64,000 nt of DNA from Alitta virens (GCA_932294295.1 OW028578.1:40243410-40307409), one strand, 5' to 3'. Shown: positions 21,814-33,333, counted from the first letter of the stretch. Numbers and translations are program-made. The notes: generated by a model not told the origin, from the letters alone.

Positions 21814-22404
21814 ATTCATGTAGAGTGATTCTTCATGTCATTCCAAAGCATTGGCCATTAACAATATTTTGCTATAAATAGCAGTGATGCGTTGACAAAT
21901 ACAATAAATATATCTCTTCATTCATCATTATTTTTCTATTTTAACAACATCATGTTTTTTTTTTGTTTTTTTTTTGTTTTTTTTTTTGGGGGGGGGGGCA
22001 TCAGTACGTTGCAATAAACCATGGGAGAAGCACAAACACAGACGACAGTGATAAAATCCATTGTCAAACTGCCGAGCAGATAAATCTAATGAATTTTACA
22101 CAGAGTAAATGGCTGTGGCAGAGTTATGGTGTTGCTCTCATAGTATAATCTGAGAGCAGACTGAGCTCATTGTATTATTATAATTACATTAACCAAACCA
22201 CTACAAATGCTCGGCATGTTGAAACAGAAAGGGAACACTACTTCATGATTTGATTTAGTTTAATTCAATAATTAGTTTCTTTTATCTGCATGCTGCCAGA
22301 ACAAAGTTTCAAGGAATTACTGATGTGTTAATAAGAGTAATTCTGGCAGACAAGAATCTTCTAAATAACTCTGTGGGGATAATTTGGTTACACCAAGTTT
22401 GCCT
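21814..22404 (+). repeat. T/G homopolymer tract and old dispersed repeat
   Basis: About 21955-21999 is three poly-T blocks followed by about eleven G. 22040-22250 matches 4187-4400 (ATAAATCTAATG, GCAGACTGAGCTCATTGTAT). Confidence 0.5.
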
Positions 22405-22650
22405 ATCTATCTTTCTAGCTATTTATCTATCTATCTATCTATCTATTTATCTCTGTCTATCTATCTATCTATCTATCTCTCTATCTCTCTCTCTATCTTC
22501 TGTCTATCTTCTGTCTGTCTATCTATCTACTATATATATATCTCTGTCTATCTATCTATCTATCTATCTATCTCTCTATCTCTCTCTCTCTATCTGTCTG
22601 TCTATCTATCTACCTATCCATCTATCTATCTGTCTATCTATCTATCTTTT
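22405..22650. repeat. (TATC)n microsatellite
   Basis: Interrupted ATCT/TATC repeat with TCTC and TCTG variants. The serine/tyrosine/leucine-rich ORFs across it are artefacts. Confidence 0.95.
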
Positions 22651-24048
22651 GATATGCTGTTATTTTTTCACAATCAGCATATGCAGTGTATCAGCAATTT
22701 CAACTTCTGCTTCTTAAAATTTTAATAAGTTATCACTGAATGACTTTTAATCATCGCCAGTAAAACCTAATTAATAATTTTCAATATTCCAATATTTATT
22801 CAAAATACCACGAAAAATAACAGGACTGCTGCAAGGCTACCAAATAATAGAGATGAATATATCCGAAATGTTTTGAAAAGTGTCCCATCATGAGATATAA
22901 CTCCATCAGCGGATGACCCAACTAATTTTTCCACACAACTTCAGCTATTGAAACTTGGTGTTCTATTGCTAATGTAAATCTGTCAGCTTTTCCATTACAA
23001 CTGCCTGAGCTATGCAGATTTGTTGCTTGGATTGCAGGAAACTATATCCACTTAGTTTCCATTAGTGAACACGTTTAATTTTCATTTGGTGGTATCATTT
23101 AGCATGGGGAAACACTGCTTCACATGTTGAAATCTGGACAATTCATAACATGACATATAAATGATAACTGTGGCTTGCTAGTTATCTTTCTTGCGAAGTG
23201 TAATAGTTTATGGGATGAAAGTAATTCTTGGCCCAGCGGGTGGCCTGTTAAACACCTAAGCTTGGAGCCCGCTCCACACACACAAAAAAGCTTAACGTAA
23301 AATAAACTTGTTATTTTTTTTACGTACTTTTATAATATGGCGAATATCATAATAATAGTAATCATAATTTATATAGCGCTAGTTCCAATAAATTGCTCAC
23401 CAGCGCTTATATTGTATCAGTCATAATATTTTTTGTACAAATACGTCTTTAATATCTTCTTGAAACGATCTAAGGATTTTTTCATATTTTTTAACTCATC
23501 TGGCAGACTATTTCATAAAGTTGCAGCTAACATGGAAAAGCTCCAATCAATTGAACTGTTGTTGTTGGTGAAATCAGGCACCTTCAACAGCAAGTTTTTA
23601 CTGCTTCTAAGCTTCTATCAAAGACTTAGAAACTATACTTCGGACGTCATGGCAGTCCCTCATCCAATTGGAATCCTGGATTCACATGACGTCCTCTTGA
23701 GTTTAGTTTCCAATTCTATGTAATTGGCTTTAATAGCCAGGGCTCTTTTTTTTTTTTTTTTTTACAGTGATTAGCTCCAGACAATGTTTTCTTAGATTGG
23801 CCATAAACAATCTTATTAAACAGAAAGTTTACTAAACACTCAAGTTGACCCCTGCTTAACACTCAAATACTTACAAACTTTCTTTTCAACAGCCTGATTT
23901 GTCATTTTTAACATTAGCTCCATACAATGTTCTCTGCAAAACGCGATAGAATGTTGGGGGGGGGGGGGGTGCTTAATTTCATAGGCTATCCTCAAGAGTG
24001 CATGAAAAATCCAATCTCCAGAACTTTTTCTGGCATATTTAACTGAAC
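22651..24048. other. dispersed repeats, M3 copy, no gene
   Basis: 22735-22870 resembles 51770-51930 (ATTTATTCAAAATACCAC / ACAGGACTGCTGCAAGGCTA-like blocks). About 23340-23560 carries a TTATATAGCGCTA motif frequent at invertebrate retroelement 3' ends. 23627-23712 is a short M3 copy (TGGATTCACATGACGTCCTC). A poly-G run lies near 23955. Confidence 0.45.
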
Positions 24049-24480
24049 AAAGATTAGATAAGATTAGATAAGGTGAGATAAGATGAGATAAGTTAAGAGA
24101 AGATAAAACTCTAGTTAGACATAAGCTATAAAGCATTTAGCCAACTGGTAAAAATAATAACGATAAAAGAAGATATATATACAGATTATTGGAATGAGAT
24201 TATGACTTAACTAAACAATGATCATGATCCACAATTACACCCTTAGGAATTACAACGTCTTAATAAATCTTTGAACTTAGCAAAATCATCTACTTGTTTT
24301 AGTTCAACAGGTAAGGAATTCCTAATCAAAGCACCTTGATATATAATAGATCTGAAACCATATAGCTTAAGATTATCTCACATCTCATTTGGCATAATCT
24401 GCCTTGTGAAGAATGACATCTGATAGGTTTTGCCATGTCATGGAGTACTTTGTAAACAAATTCAGCCTGACTAGTTTTCC
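24049..24480 (-). pseudogene. LINE C-terminal fragment with microsatellite tail
   Basis: The minus strand encodes SIIYQGALIRNSLPVELKQ then DFAKFKDLLRRCNS and a stop at 24243-24245. This is the usual C-terminal end of a CR1/L2-group ORF2. It is followed downstream (24105 to 24049) by a TCTTATC-type repeat tail. Upstream sequence up to 24480 is recognisable but frameshifted. A 5'-truncated, dead copy. Confidence 0.65.
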
Positions 24481-25293
24481 TTGTTACGTAAAAGACAATG
24501 AATCAAGGCAAGTAGTAATCTAGGAAAGCAGAAAGCTTAGCTTAATGGAGGTTGACAAGAGAAATATAACAACGTTTACTCAGGTGTTATGCTTGGCAGA
24601 AGCACAATTAATGAGGCATTAACGGATCATTTGTCATTCAAATCTGTTGCTTCTTGCCGTAGCTTCTGTCCCGGCTGATTACTGTTGTAAAAAAATAAAG
24701 ATAAAAATAAACACCTATCATCTCCCTCTTCATTTACTAGTTTATGAGCCATTTTTTTGAGAAAAAAATAAAAAATAAAAACAACTTTAATCTCCCTCTC
24801 TTTTTACCGTCATTCAAAAAACATGGTTAATGAGCCATTTTTGTAAAAAAAATAAAAATAACTGCCATAATCTCCCTCTTTATTTGTCCCATTGTAGCTA
24901 TGGTAAACGGGTCCATTTCAGCCTCATTTAGTCTTAGTCAAATCAATCCTTTTATCTGTATAGAAAAGTCACATTCCTTAAGTAGTTATTTTCATTGTTG
25001 TGTCTGTTTAATGTAACATAATTATACGTGTATTTTTATGTCACACCGTCATTGCATACCAGGGTTCCTACAGCTCTCTAGATCAGATATATAGGCCGGT
25101 TGCATTTAAAATGTATATATAATTTATTATTGCAATAAATTTGGTTAATTAAATCAATAATTATTACTTGACTTGATTCACAATTTGATTTTTGAGCAAG
25201 TCCAAGCCAATTCCCATTACGAGTCTGCAGATAGCAGAGAAAATGCCACATGCATGATTTGGAAGCAATTGCAGCTGAAGCCAAAACCTACAC
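24481..25293. repeat. dispersed repeat, no gene
   Basis: 24535-24690 matches 13060-13215 at high identity by eye. The rest is AT-rich with A-rich tracts near 24690-24860. Confidence 0.5.
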
Positions 25294-25376
25294 TACCAGG
25301 AGTGGGGTTCGAACCCACGAAGACTTACATCCATTGGAACTTAAGTCCAACGCCTTAACCACTCGGCCATCCTGGT
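25294..25376 (-). tRNA. tRNA-Leu-TAA: tRNA-Leu(TAA)
   Basis: An 83-nt class II tRNA with acceptor ACCAGGA/TCCTGGT, D arm GCCGAGTGGTTAAGGC, anticodon stem TTGGA/TCCAA with loop CTTAAGT (anticodon TAA), long variable arm and T arm GTGGG TTCGAAC CCCAC. All stems pair, the A and B boxes are canonical, and the discriminator is A. No intron. It looks functional. The next tRNA-like gene lies about 90 bp away on the same strand. Confidence 0.96.
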
Positions 25377-25467
25377 GCCCTATGCTCATCCTTTCCCATG
25401 TCGATGACAGATGTTCACAAAGATTCGAGTGACTATGATGCGATTTGTTTAAACAGGAAAAATTGAG

Positions 25468-25577
25468 TGCTCTAGGTGAGGCTCGAACTCACAACCTCCG
25501 CATAGCTATCCCCACTCATGAACATGAGCATGAACTGACTATAAGTATGGTGCGCTAACTGATTGTGCCACTGGAGC
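25468..25577 (-). tRNA. tRNA-Ile-TAT: tRNA-Ile(TAT)-like, intron-containing, perhaps a pseudogene
   Basis: A 110-nt gene with anticodon loop CTTATA-A interrupted by a ~36-nt intron after position 37, as in animal tRNA-Ile(TAT) genes. The T arm (GTGAG TTCGAGC CTCAC) is perfect. The acceptor stem (GCTCCAG/CTAGAGC), D stem (GCAC/GCGC) and anticodon stem (CCATA/TGCGG) each have one unpaired position. The acceptor and D-stem changes look like G-to-A events. It may be decaying, or a variant that still folds. Confidence 0.8.
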
Positions 25578-25842
25578 TCACACTCAATGCAGCTTCATCC
25601 AGTGCACATGAATTTCGCAAAAGCACATGAATATCAATGTTACAGATTCATCCATGAACATCCTTTTATAAGGCCTTCATAACTTAGCCATTTTGTTGAT
25701 CAGCCTGTCTTCTGCTGAAACTAATTCTTCAAGCAGCAAGGAGAATCTGAGCAATGGAATAGCAATTATTAATTTCAATATTGCCTCACCCTGAGGTGAA
25801 GCTTCAAAAATTTGTCTATAGACTCATTGTAATCATTGGCTG

Positions 25843-26118
25843 AAGATTGAAACAGGTCGACACCATAAACCAATAATTCCTGCTCCAAATAGAATATGTG
25901 AAAAGTGTACGTTAAACTTTGTAGAAGACGAAATTCACTGTTTGATTGTCTGTCCTGGTAATGAGCAACACCGTGTTAACCTTTTTTTGAATGCAACTAA
26001 ATTTATTAACAACTTCTTGTCTCTAGATGATATAACTAAGTTTACAGCAATAATGACAAACAAGGAACCTGAGTTATTAATTAGTTTAGGAAAGTTTCTC
26101 CTTCAAGCTGATGTGTAG
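25843..26118 (+). pseudogene. LINE ORF2 C-terminus with CCHC-like finger
   Basis: A 91-residue open end of a CR1/L2-group ORF2: KIETGRHHKPII, then ICEKCTLNFVEDEIHCLIVC (a C-X2-C...H...C zinc-binding motif of LINE C-termini), ending KFLLQADV and TAG. Only the last part is present. A 3' UTR runs to about 26420 and ends in TGTCAATAAAATCTATATAT, the terminus also seen at 13550. It is a 5'-truncated insertion, typical of LINE retrotransposition. Confidence 0.8.
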
Positions 26119-26425
26119 AGAAAACCATCTCCTGTATCCACACAGTTATTAATTTAGTTTATTAGTTTATTAGTTATGATGTGCTTGTCATGTTTTGGAC
26201 TTTGAGAGTGAAATGTTTTTATTAGCGGCTTGTATTTTTTTCTATTGTGTATGTGGATTTTAAACACGTATTATAAGTTAACTTGGTGGCTGGAACCTTG
26301 ATTATTGAAATTTTATTGCTTTCTGTATTTACATTAATGTCTCTTTCATGTTATCTTTTAACTGAATGACATATGTATCATTTATGATATTTTACATGTC
26401 AATAAAATCTATATATATATATGTA
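26119..26425 (+). mobile_element. 3' UTR and tail of the LINE at 25843
   Basis: AT-rich sequence after the LINE stop codon, ending in a (TA)n tail just past AATAAAATC at 26400. The sequence TGACATATGTATCATTTATG corresponds to TGACACATGTATCAATTTG at 13522, which defines the family's 3' end. Confidence 0.65.
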
Positions 26426-27587
26426 ATGTTCCTCTCCACGGAAATCTCTAGTAAAAGGCGAAAGATTTATTCGTGGATGAAGAGAAACCAGAGTGTCAGT
26501 CATCAGGCCGTCTTTCCCAACTGTATCCACACTGCATACTTTCATCTTGGTTCACCAACCTGACACTTAGAATTGCCTATTCTCTTCAGAAATATTCTAA
26601 ACAGAACCATGAAGATGTTGTCAAAAGCAAGTGGTAAGCATTGCGGTGTTGTAAGCTTATAACACTAGTTGTTACTGTGGAAACCTAGTGAATAACATGT
26701 AATGGCAATGTCACACATCATGTGTAGGCAGTAGGCTATCTTGTGGTCAACAGGGTCAACGTGGTGCCACCTATATGCCCAAAAAAAGTTACAAATGTTT
26801 CCAAACACAGAAAATGGATAAAGATGTACAATCACTGTCCCTGTTTCAAATAGGGAAATTTTTCATCATTACCCATCCATCATCCGTATGACCTCCTTCA
26901 CACCCCCCCCCCATATAAGCGGGGGGGGGGGTCACTCTCCTTCATGCACCTCTTTGTCTTTAATGAGTTAAACACCGTGTATGGCCTGTTAGGACTTTTT
27001 GCGAAATAAAGGATTTGCTTAATTGTCATTAAATTTTACTTGAGATAGAATATGATTTCACAAGACAAAGCTTCAACTGGAGTTGGCCCACTTCATTGCA
27101 TTTGACAATAATATGCTGGACACTCGCTTAGCAGGTTCAACCACCTGCTGCCGAAACAAGAATAAAACCAAGATCATGCTCACGATAAACCTATTTTTCT
27201 TACCATAAAAAAAGATGTTGCAAAATGTTTTACAAGATGATTCTGGCTAAAAGCCTGCCATTTGATCGTATTTTGACTGGAGTTGATATATTTTTTACTC
27301 ATTTTACCCTAATAGTTTTATTTACTTCTGAGAATGCACTTCACACCTGAGTTCCATAGTAAATGGGCAGTGGCATGACTGAGCTGGCAACGTTAGATTA
27401 AATTCCGTTAAATAAAACTGATCGGAGAAGGTTTATCTCAAAGTGATCCGCATAGAAGGTCCTGATCCTTGAAAAAGTGCCACAGCTATCACTCTAGTGT
27501 TTTCTAAAGGTTTTTATTTCGTCTATTTTTTACTTTTGTCTCGTCTGTTTTTAGAAATCCTCTATGTCTATGTGTCGATTCTATTGA
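26426..27587. other. no gene; C10/G11 hairpin
   Basis: 26903-26912 is ten C and 26921-26931 eleven G, separated by ATATAAGC, so ten G-C pairs can form with an 8-nt loop. The rest holds nothing I can support. Confidence 0.4.
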
Positions 27588-27916
27588 ATAGCTGCCAGAG
27601 GCAGATGTAATGATGAGATGAGGCCTACAGTCAGCATTTACCCCGTAGATGGAGTCTTTTACCTTCAGCAAAGCTGGCCAGTGTGAATTGGGGGTGGGGG
27701 CCCAGTGGTAGTTGCGTTGGGCTTCCAACCACTGGGCCCCGGGTTCAATTCCCGTTCGAGCCTAAGTTAGATGACTGTTTCACTCATCATCTCATTATCA
27801 TGATCCCCGCCTTTCCAATTTAGCCCAACAGGTGCAGAAATGCAGTAGGTAAAGCCCTAATCCACCCACCCACCACGCCAGTGTGAACTGGTAAATGCCA
27901 TAACCACTAGGCCAAA
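27588..27916 (-). mobile_element. S2 SINE copy split by an S1 SINE
   Basis: The S2 body (GATGAGATGAGGCC..GGAGTCTTTTACCTTCAGC) runs to 27691 and the S2 head (GGCATTTACCAGTT.. and CTAGTGGTTATGGC on the minus strand) resumes at 27877. The interruption is the S1 copy at 27692-27876. Confidence 0.75.
27692..27876 (+). mobile_element. S1 SINE nested in S2
   Basis: Complete S1 with head GGGGGCCCAGTGGTAGTTGC and B box GGTTCAATTCC, ending in a CCACCCACC tail. Target duplication GCCAGTGTGAAYTGG (27677-27691 and 27877-27891, one difference). The duplicated sequence is part of the S2 element, so S1 inserted later. Confidence 0.9.
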
Positions 27917-29365
27917 TATAGATTTAAATTGGGGTAAAGACTTTGAACCTCAGCGGCCAACACAAAGCACTTTGTGGTGCACTCTTGTCATCCTAGCTCT
28001 TCCTATCACAATATATCACGAAAATTACTAAATTGTAACTCCAGCAAGCATACTAGAGATGACCTGAAGATCATATTGTAACTTCTGTGTACCGCATAAG
28101 TGCAGAACTTTATTATTCACTTTTATTTTTATTCACTTTGGTTTTTGTCTTTTTACTTTTAAAAATTATTTTGCCTTCCAATTTTTTTGGCTTATACTAT
28201 ACACCATGACTTGTTACTGATTATGCATGTGTGTGAATAAACATATATATAACAAAAAAAATATGTTTTCAACATTTTCCACGGCTTTCATTATTTTGAC
28301 AATTTTCTTTATTTTATTTCATCTTAATTTTTTTGGTGATATCATTTACACAATATCTGCATGCTTGTCTAAGGGCCACACTTTCATATTGTCGTAATAT
28401 TCTGGAAATATTTTGGGATATGTGTTCCACAATATTGAACAAAACACTCTGGCAATAATTTTTCGGGCAAATTATGCGTAACATCTCTGCAAGGTTTTTT
28501 TTTAGCTCTAAACTTTATTGTAACAGTCAATTATTGTGGGATAATTGTCCCGATCTGTATTTTATTTGTATTCTTGAGGACACATCGTTATCTTCCTGCA
28601 TCCAAGACCTTCTGTTCATATGTCTATAGAATATGGCTCATATTACAGCTTAATAACCATCTCACATCAAGATGGATGAGGTCTATAAACCAGCTGCTTG
28701 ACATGTAACAAGAAAAGGTGTGAAAACTTACCCCCCAAAATGAGCCACATTCTCAATAAGGCAGGCTTTCATATCTAGTTTCTTCCTTAATTAACTAATA
28801 GCTTAAAGTGGCTTTTATGACATTTCATGACAGCTCATCTGGCCTTAATTAACACCCACTCCGAATCATCTTCACCTTCTTCAGATGAGTAGCATAAAAA
28901 CAACGGCTTTCGGAGGAAACTTATACTTTTGGATAGCTCAGTTGCATGCGAGTGCTTTTTTGGGGGTTTTTTTTTGGGGTTTTTTTTTGTAGGGTGGATT
29001 TATCATGTTTTTATTGCTCTGTGCTCTGTTATTTCACCCTATATATTTATATATTTATCTGGTTCAACCTTAACTTTCTTTGTCTCTTTAAATGAATATA
29101 CTGTTGTTTTGGAAAGGTTTTTGTTGGAGTCTCTTTGAAGTCTGGTGGCACCTTCAGCAGCGACACTCCATGTCTTGCAGGTGTCCCTTCATATTACATA
29201 TACAATGAATATAATTATTTCTTGTATATATGTTATGATGAAATGTAGTTGATATATGTAATATGAAATAAATGATTCTGATTCTGCTCACATAAGTATT
29301 CTCTTTGGATTACAATGTCAATGTCTCAATGCTATTGGTCTGAAGTTTAGCAAGCTCATTTGACC
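27917..29365. other. no gene; two LINE-like 3' ends
   Basis: 28080-28260 ends in GTGAATAAACATATATATAAC and 29150-29285 ends in AAATAAATGATTCTGATTCT. Both look like 3' termini of LINEs with short tails. A T/G-rich homopolymer stretch lies at about 28950-28995. No coding sequence is supported. Confidence 0.4.
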
Positions 29366-29638
29366 AGTTACCAGAGGCAGACCAAAATGATGAGAGGATA
29401 AGGCTACGTCGCCGATGTCAAAACGATATTGTACCGAAGGCCGATATATTATGGAATGCTATTTGGTATGCTACACATTTACTCTGTGGGTGGGTTCTTT
29501 ACCTGAGATAGCATAGGTGCCTAAATTTAAACATCCAACTGGGATTGCTCTTGCTCAGGATCAAACTTGGCACATTCAGAAGAGATTGCCATTGTGGAAT
29601 TGGTGGATGCACTACCCATTAGGCCACCCAGCTGCTAA
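29366..29638 (-). mobile_element. S2 SINE copy with half an M4 inside
   Basis: The S2 body (CAGAGGCAGACC..GATGAGAGGATAAGGC) is interrupted at about 29406-29470 by sequence of the M4 type (GATGTCAAAACGATATTGTACC..GGAATGCTATTTGG), then S2 resumes (ACACATTTACTCTGTGGGTG) and ends in the tRNA-like head near 29630. Confidence 0.6.
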
Positions 29639-30864
29639 CCTATTCTATTCTAAACATTCTTCTCTGCATCGGGCGAAATCCCAGATAGCATCTCAGAATG
29701 GGTCAACATTGTTCCAATGTCAGTCATGGCCAAGTCATTGAAATTGGCCACCCCCGACAAACACAATTACACAACTTGCACTTTCATAATTTCTTACTAT
29801 AAGTAAGAAACTAACTTCTCACATCATATACAATGTTCTAACACTCCAGCTAGCATCCTAGAAGTGTTCTTAATAGTTTATTTAAAGTGCCGAATTTCGA
29901 TGATAATTGTGAAAAATTTGTTCTTCCTTTTTCTTTTTAAATTTGATATTTACAAAAGCCAGTGCGCTGCTTCACTATGCATCCAAACTGACTAAAAATA
30001 AGCCACTGCTGGCTAGGTGTTCTGCACTGGTCAGTATAACAAATATCGATGGAACTGAATTACATTTTTTAATTGCCATTGGCCAGATCAAATTCCTCAC
30101 TGGTCTGACAACAGCCACCAACCACCTATTGAAAATGGAAAAATATTACCCTGATCTTACATACTATATGGGTTCAAGTTAAATTACAGTGGTTAATCCT
30201 ATAACGAACGCACTAAGAAAACTTGCGGGTCTTAAAAAGGTTGTTGCAAAGCCTTCGCATCCTTAAGCAGGTGCTTCTTTTGATGTGGCGATTGGCTCAA
30301 CAGCCATTAAATTAATTTTTTTTGAAAATTATAAAAAATAAAAATGGTTGGACATAGTGCGGAAGTGGTCAAGGCACGGATTTGATTTCAGATGAAGTTA
30401 TCTTAGTGAAATTAGTTGGCGTAAGAGCGATAACACAGAAGCTGTGGCTTAAAATATAAAAAGAGTGTTCCGAATTCATCGCCAGGATGTACATTTACAA
30501 TTTGTTATTGTGACTGCAGTGTGGGAGTAAGCCAGATATGTGCTTCGTCTGATAGACCATTTCATTTCGTACTTCTAAAGGATGAATCCTTCAGAACTGT
30601 CGACAGATTTTTTTTGGCTGACAAAAGAATGTGATGATTTGCCACGTGCTTGGCTAATTATAGCTGTCAAACACACATTGCATTGGTGATGTTTTATTGG
30701 CAGGCAGCAGGAACAAGACAGATGATGAGCTTTCTATATACATTAACATTGTAAAAAACATGGTGGGAGTGATGCCAAAAATGAGTTTTGACAACAAAAT
30801 GGTCAGTTGATTATCATAAGGGACACAGAACCTTTCCGTTCACACTTATAAATAAAAAAAGTAT
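29639..30864. other. no gene; short M4-like fragment
   Basis: About 29680-29745 carries AGATAGCATCTCAGAATGGG and TTCCAATGTCAGTCATGGC, a decayed M4-like piece. The rest is unassigned. Confidence 0.35.
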
Positions 30865-31275
30865 TAGCAATGTGCCTAGTGGTTAAGACATCAGGTATAT
30901 GAAACGATTTGGAATGTTACATGGCCAAATGTGCCATGTGCGTTATCCATGTGTTTGGATAAACGCATAGAAAATGCATGATTTTTGCCCTTATAATTAG
31001 CTAAAAACCATGCGTTTTCCATGCATTTATCCTTCTCATGGAAAACGCCCCTGGCACATTCGGCCATGTATCTGGGTTTCATCCCCAGCCTGGGCACTCC
31101 TCAGCTATACCTGGCGTCACTCTTATGAGGCCTTAAATTGGTGTTGCCTTGTTTTTAGTGTCCATGCTGAGGCAAGTTAAAAACCCCACCCATGGTGTAA
31201 ATATGTAAATGGTGTGAAGTCCAATCCTCATCATCTCATCATTACATCTGCCTCTGGCATCTGGTCATTTAATCG
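30865..31275 (+). mobile_element. S2/M4 composite carrying M1 copy 2
   Basis: The S2 head GTGCCTAGTGGTTAAGAC at about 30870 runs into an M4 end (GATTTGGAATGTTA). The M1 element 30920-31068 follows, then TCTGGGTTTCATCCCCAGC and the S2 body to about 31270. The same S2/M4 junction without M1 is at 40064-40090. Confidence 0.7.
30920..31068. mobile_element. M1 palindromic TA MITE, copy 2
   Basis: A 149-bp element with CATGGCCAAATGTGCC at the left and GGCACATTCGGCCATG at the right, TA at 30918-30919 and 31069-31070. The matching empty site is TA at 40077-40078 (GATTTGGAATGTTATCTGG). Confidence 0.88.
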
Positions 31276-32038
31276 ACTAGGAATGAGACATAAAATATCC
31301 ACTCATATAACAGTCAGGCTGCATCGACAGTAGCAAGTTTTCAAGCTGCTGATGATGACTTATTCAGGCACAATTTACAAAATGAAATATATAATTTGTA
31401 TAAAAATGATGTGTGCCTTTGGGAGACTCCCCTGAGACAGTCCTGTCGCCTATGGGGAGCCACCCAGTGGAGATTTCAGTCAGAAACTAATCTACATTTA
31501 ATGTTTTTTGAGGAATTACCACAAACGAAGCATTTCGGAATGTTACAGTCCATTGAACATGATTGTATTATTTTGCTTTTTGCATACTTTTTATTTTAAA
31601 ATGCAAATTTGTGTCTTACTTAAGGTATTCCATAAATGTTTTGTTTTTGAAATAAAATATACAGTCAAAGATATCAGGTAAAAAAAATATTTAAAGTATT
31701 TGACCATAAAGTATCAAATGAAAGACACTGTGAAGCAGCAACTCCACAAAAATTACTATGTATCCTCTTGAATACCTTAAGCTTAATCCCCGGTAGCAAA
31801 CAGAGCTCAATGCAATTCACAATGTAGTTATGCTTGTATAGCGCTCCAATACCAGTTGCAGACAAATGACACAAGAGATTAACATGTCATTAAAATATAA
31901 AATTGCTGGTTCAGTGCAGTATAGAGGACACAAATCTATGACCATATTTGGCGTCCAAAGAATACAAAATATATATCATTATTTTGAGCAACACTCACTA
32001 AGTTTCAAAGGTCTTGTCCAACAAGAATAACATTTGTG
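31276..32038. other. no recognised feature
   Basis: AT-rich; ORFs of 66-67 codons here show no family resemblance. Confidence 0.35.
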
Positions 32039-32040
32039 TA

Positions 32041-32169
32041 CATGGCTAAATGTGCCGCGTGCATTTTCCATGAGAAGGATAAATAGATGGTTTTTGCCTT
32101 ATTAAAATGAGGTGAAAAACTTGGTTTTCCATGCGTTTATCCAAAATGCACATAGCACAGTTGGCCATG
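32041..32169. mobile_element. M1 palindromic TA MITE, copy 3
   Basis: A 129-bp element from CATGGCTAAATGTGCC to GCACAGTTGGCCATG, flanked by TA (32039-32040, 32170-32171). The interior is shorter than in copies 1 and 2 and the AAGGATAAA motif is on the opposite side, so this copy is inverted relative to them. Confidence 0.82.
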
Positions 32170-32349
32170 TAGCATAGCAGGGGTTTGGGAAACTGCTGTC
32201 ATTTGTTTGTGACATCAAATACTGAATTCAAGCTTTTGACGTCATATGCTTGGCAACGAGGCTAGCTAAATATGGTCATAATTCTGGGTCTGCTATACGG
32301 CACTTTTTCCTAAACATATTAAATAACTCATTTACCTTTGAGTAATGCT

Positions 32350-32498
32350 ATTGCTGCATGCAATGGTGCTTACGGCAAATAAACTAATATCACCATTTCA
32401 TTTGATAATATCAAATACCACTGACAAATGTCACGGTCATATTGCTTGGAAATACTACAGAATACGAAAACGAGGAACAAACAAACGTCATGAACGTC
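32350..32498 (+). repeat. dispersed repeat matching 45.56-45.72 kb inverted
   Basis: CAATGGTGCTTACGGCAAAT at 32361 and ACTACAGAATACGAAAACGA at 32453 recur, inverted, at 45588-45712. AACGTCATGAACGTC at 32484 also occurs at 10918. This old repeat is the host sequence into which H element 2 inserted. Confidence 0.6.
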
Positions 32499-32525
32499 AT
32501 TAGCGTCATCACTTCCTGATACTAT

Positions 32526-32666
32526 AATAAAACCTAATAACTGTGTGATTCAGAGCCTTGAACTTCATGAGTGATGAGGTTGGGCTGGTGAACCCACGAG
32601 TCCCGTAGGTAACCTCATCACGAGTGAAGTTCAAGGCTCTGAACCACACAGTTATTAGGTTTTATT
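32526..32666. repeat. 141-bp near-perfect palindrome, left head of H element 2
   Basis: Arms start AATAAAACCTAATAACTGTG and pair over about 59 bp with few mismatches (TTCAGAGCCTTGAACTTCA in both). The loop is near 32585-32605. Left border GATACTATAATAAAAC, right border TTTATATCCCGC. Placement and borders are those of the palindrome at 13946, but arm sequences are only loosely alike between copies. Confidence 0.9.
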
Positions 32667-33333
32667 TATATCCCGCAATAACCTCTCAGTTATTATTTTT
32701 TATGAGAACTATTTTTCCAGCAGTGAGTAAGGATATTTTGTTTTTCTATCTGTTCTGCCTCACTCTGGTTGGTTGCCATGGTGATGACGTCACCATTTCA
32801 AAAACAACATCGTCATGATTCAGCAAGGAGAGAGTCTTCAATATGAAGCACTTTCGGCCTTAAAATGGAGAGTTTATGGACATTTGAGTACATTTAAACC
32901 ATATCTACTGAAATATTTTTGGATTTTATGCTCATTCAGGACCGAAAAGTGTATTTAAGACATGTTGTTAGCCAGAAACTATGTGAACTGGGCTATTGTC
33001 ACTGCTCAACTGACACTTCAGCAAATTTTCATTGTTGACTTTCTGAAGCTTCTTTCATGTTAAAATTGTACTCAGATTGAAGGAATCAAAAAGTTAATGG
33101 GGTTTCTTATGTCAGGTGAGGCTAATTTTGTTTATTTTATAGATTTTGGGAAGAATATTCAGTTGAAGTGATGACTCTTATGACGTCACTGAGTTTGTGT
33201 GTGCTGTCCTGTGATTGGCCAGGCTGTTCTCCTTATAAGGGATAATGTATGTTATGAGGTTCACAACACTGAACCTCATATAGTGTGAACCTCATGGTTT
33301 TTCTATGAGGTTCACACTCTATTGCGGGATATA
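32667..33333. mobile_element. H element 2, body
   Basis: A perfect 14-bp inverted pair TATATCCCGCAATA (32667-32680) and its inverse (33320-33333) bounds about 670 bp of non-coding DNA. Just inside the right end two perfect hairpins sit side by side: TATGAGGTTCA/TGAACCTCATA (33253-33280) and AGTGTGAACCTCAT/ATGAGGTTCACACT (33282-33318). They share the ATGAGGTTCA core. No ORF of note. Confidence 0.6.

Noticed and set aside
22325..22725. Two overlapping Ser/Tyr/Leu-rich ORFs
   Set aside because: Translation of the TATC microsatellite.
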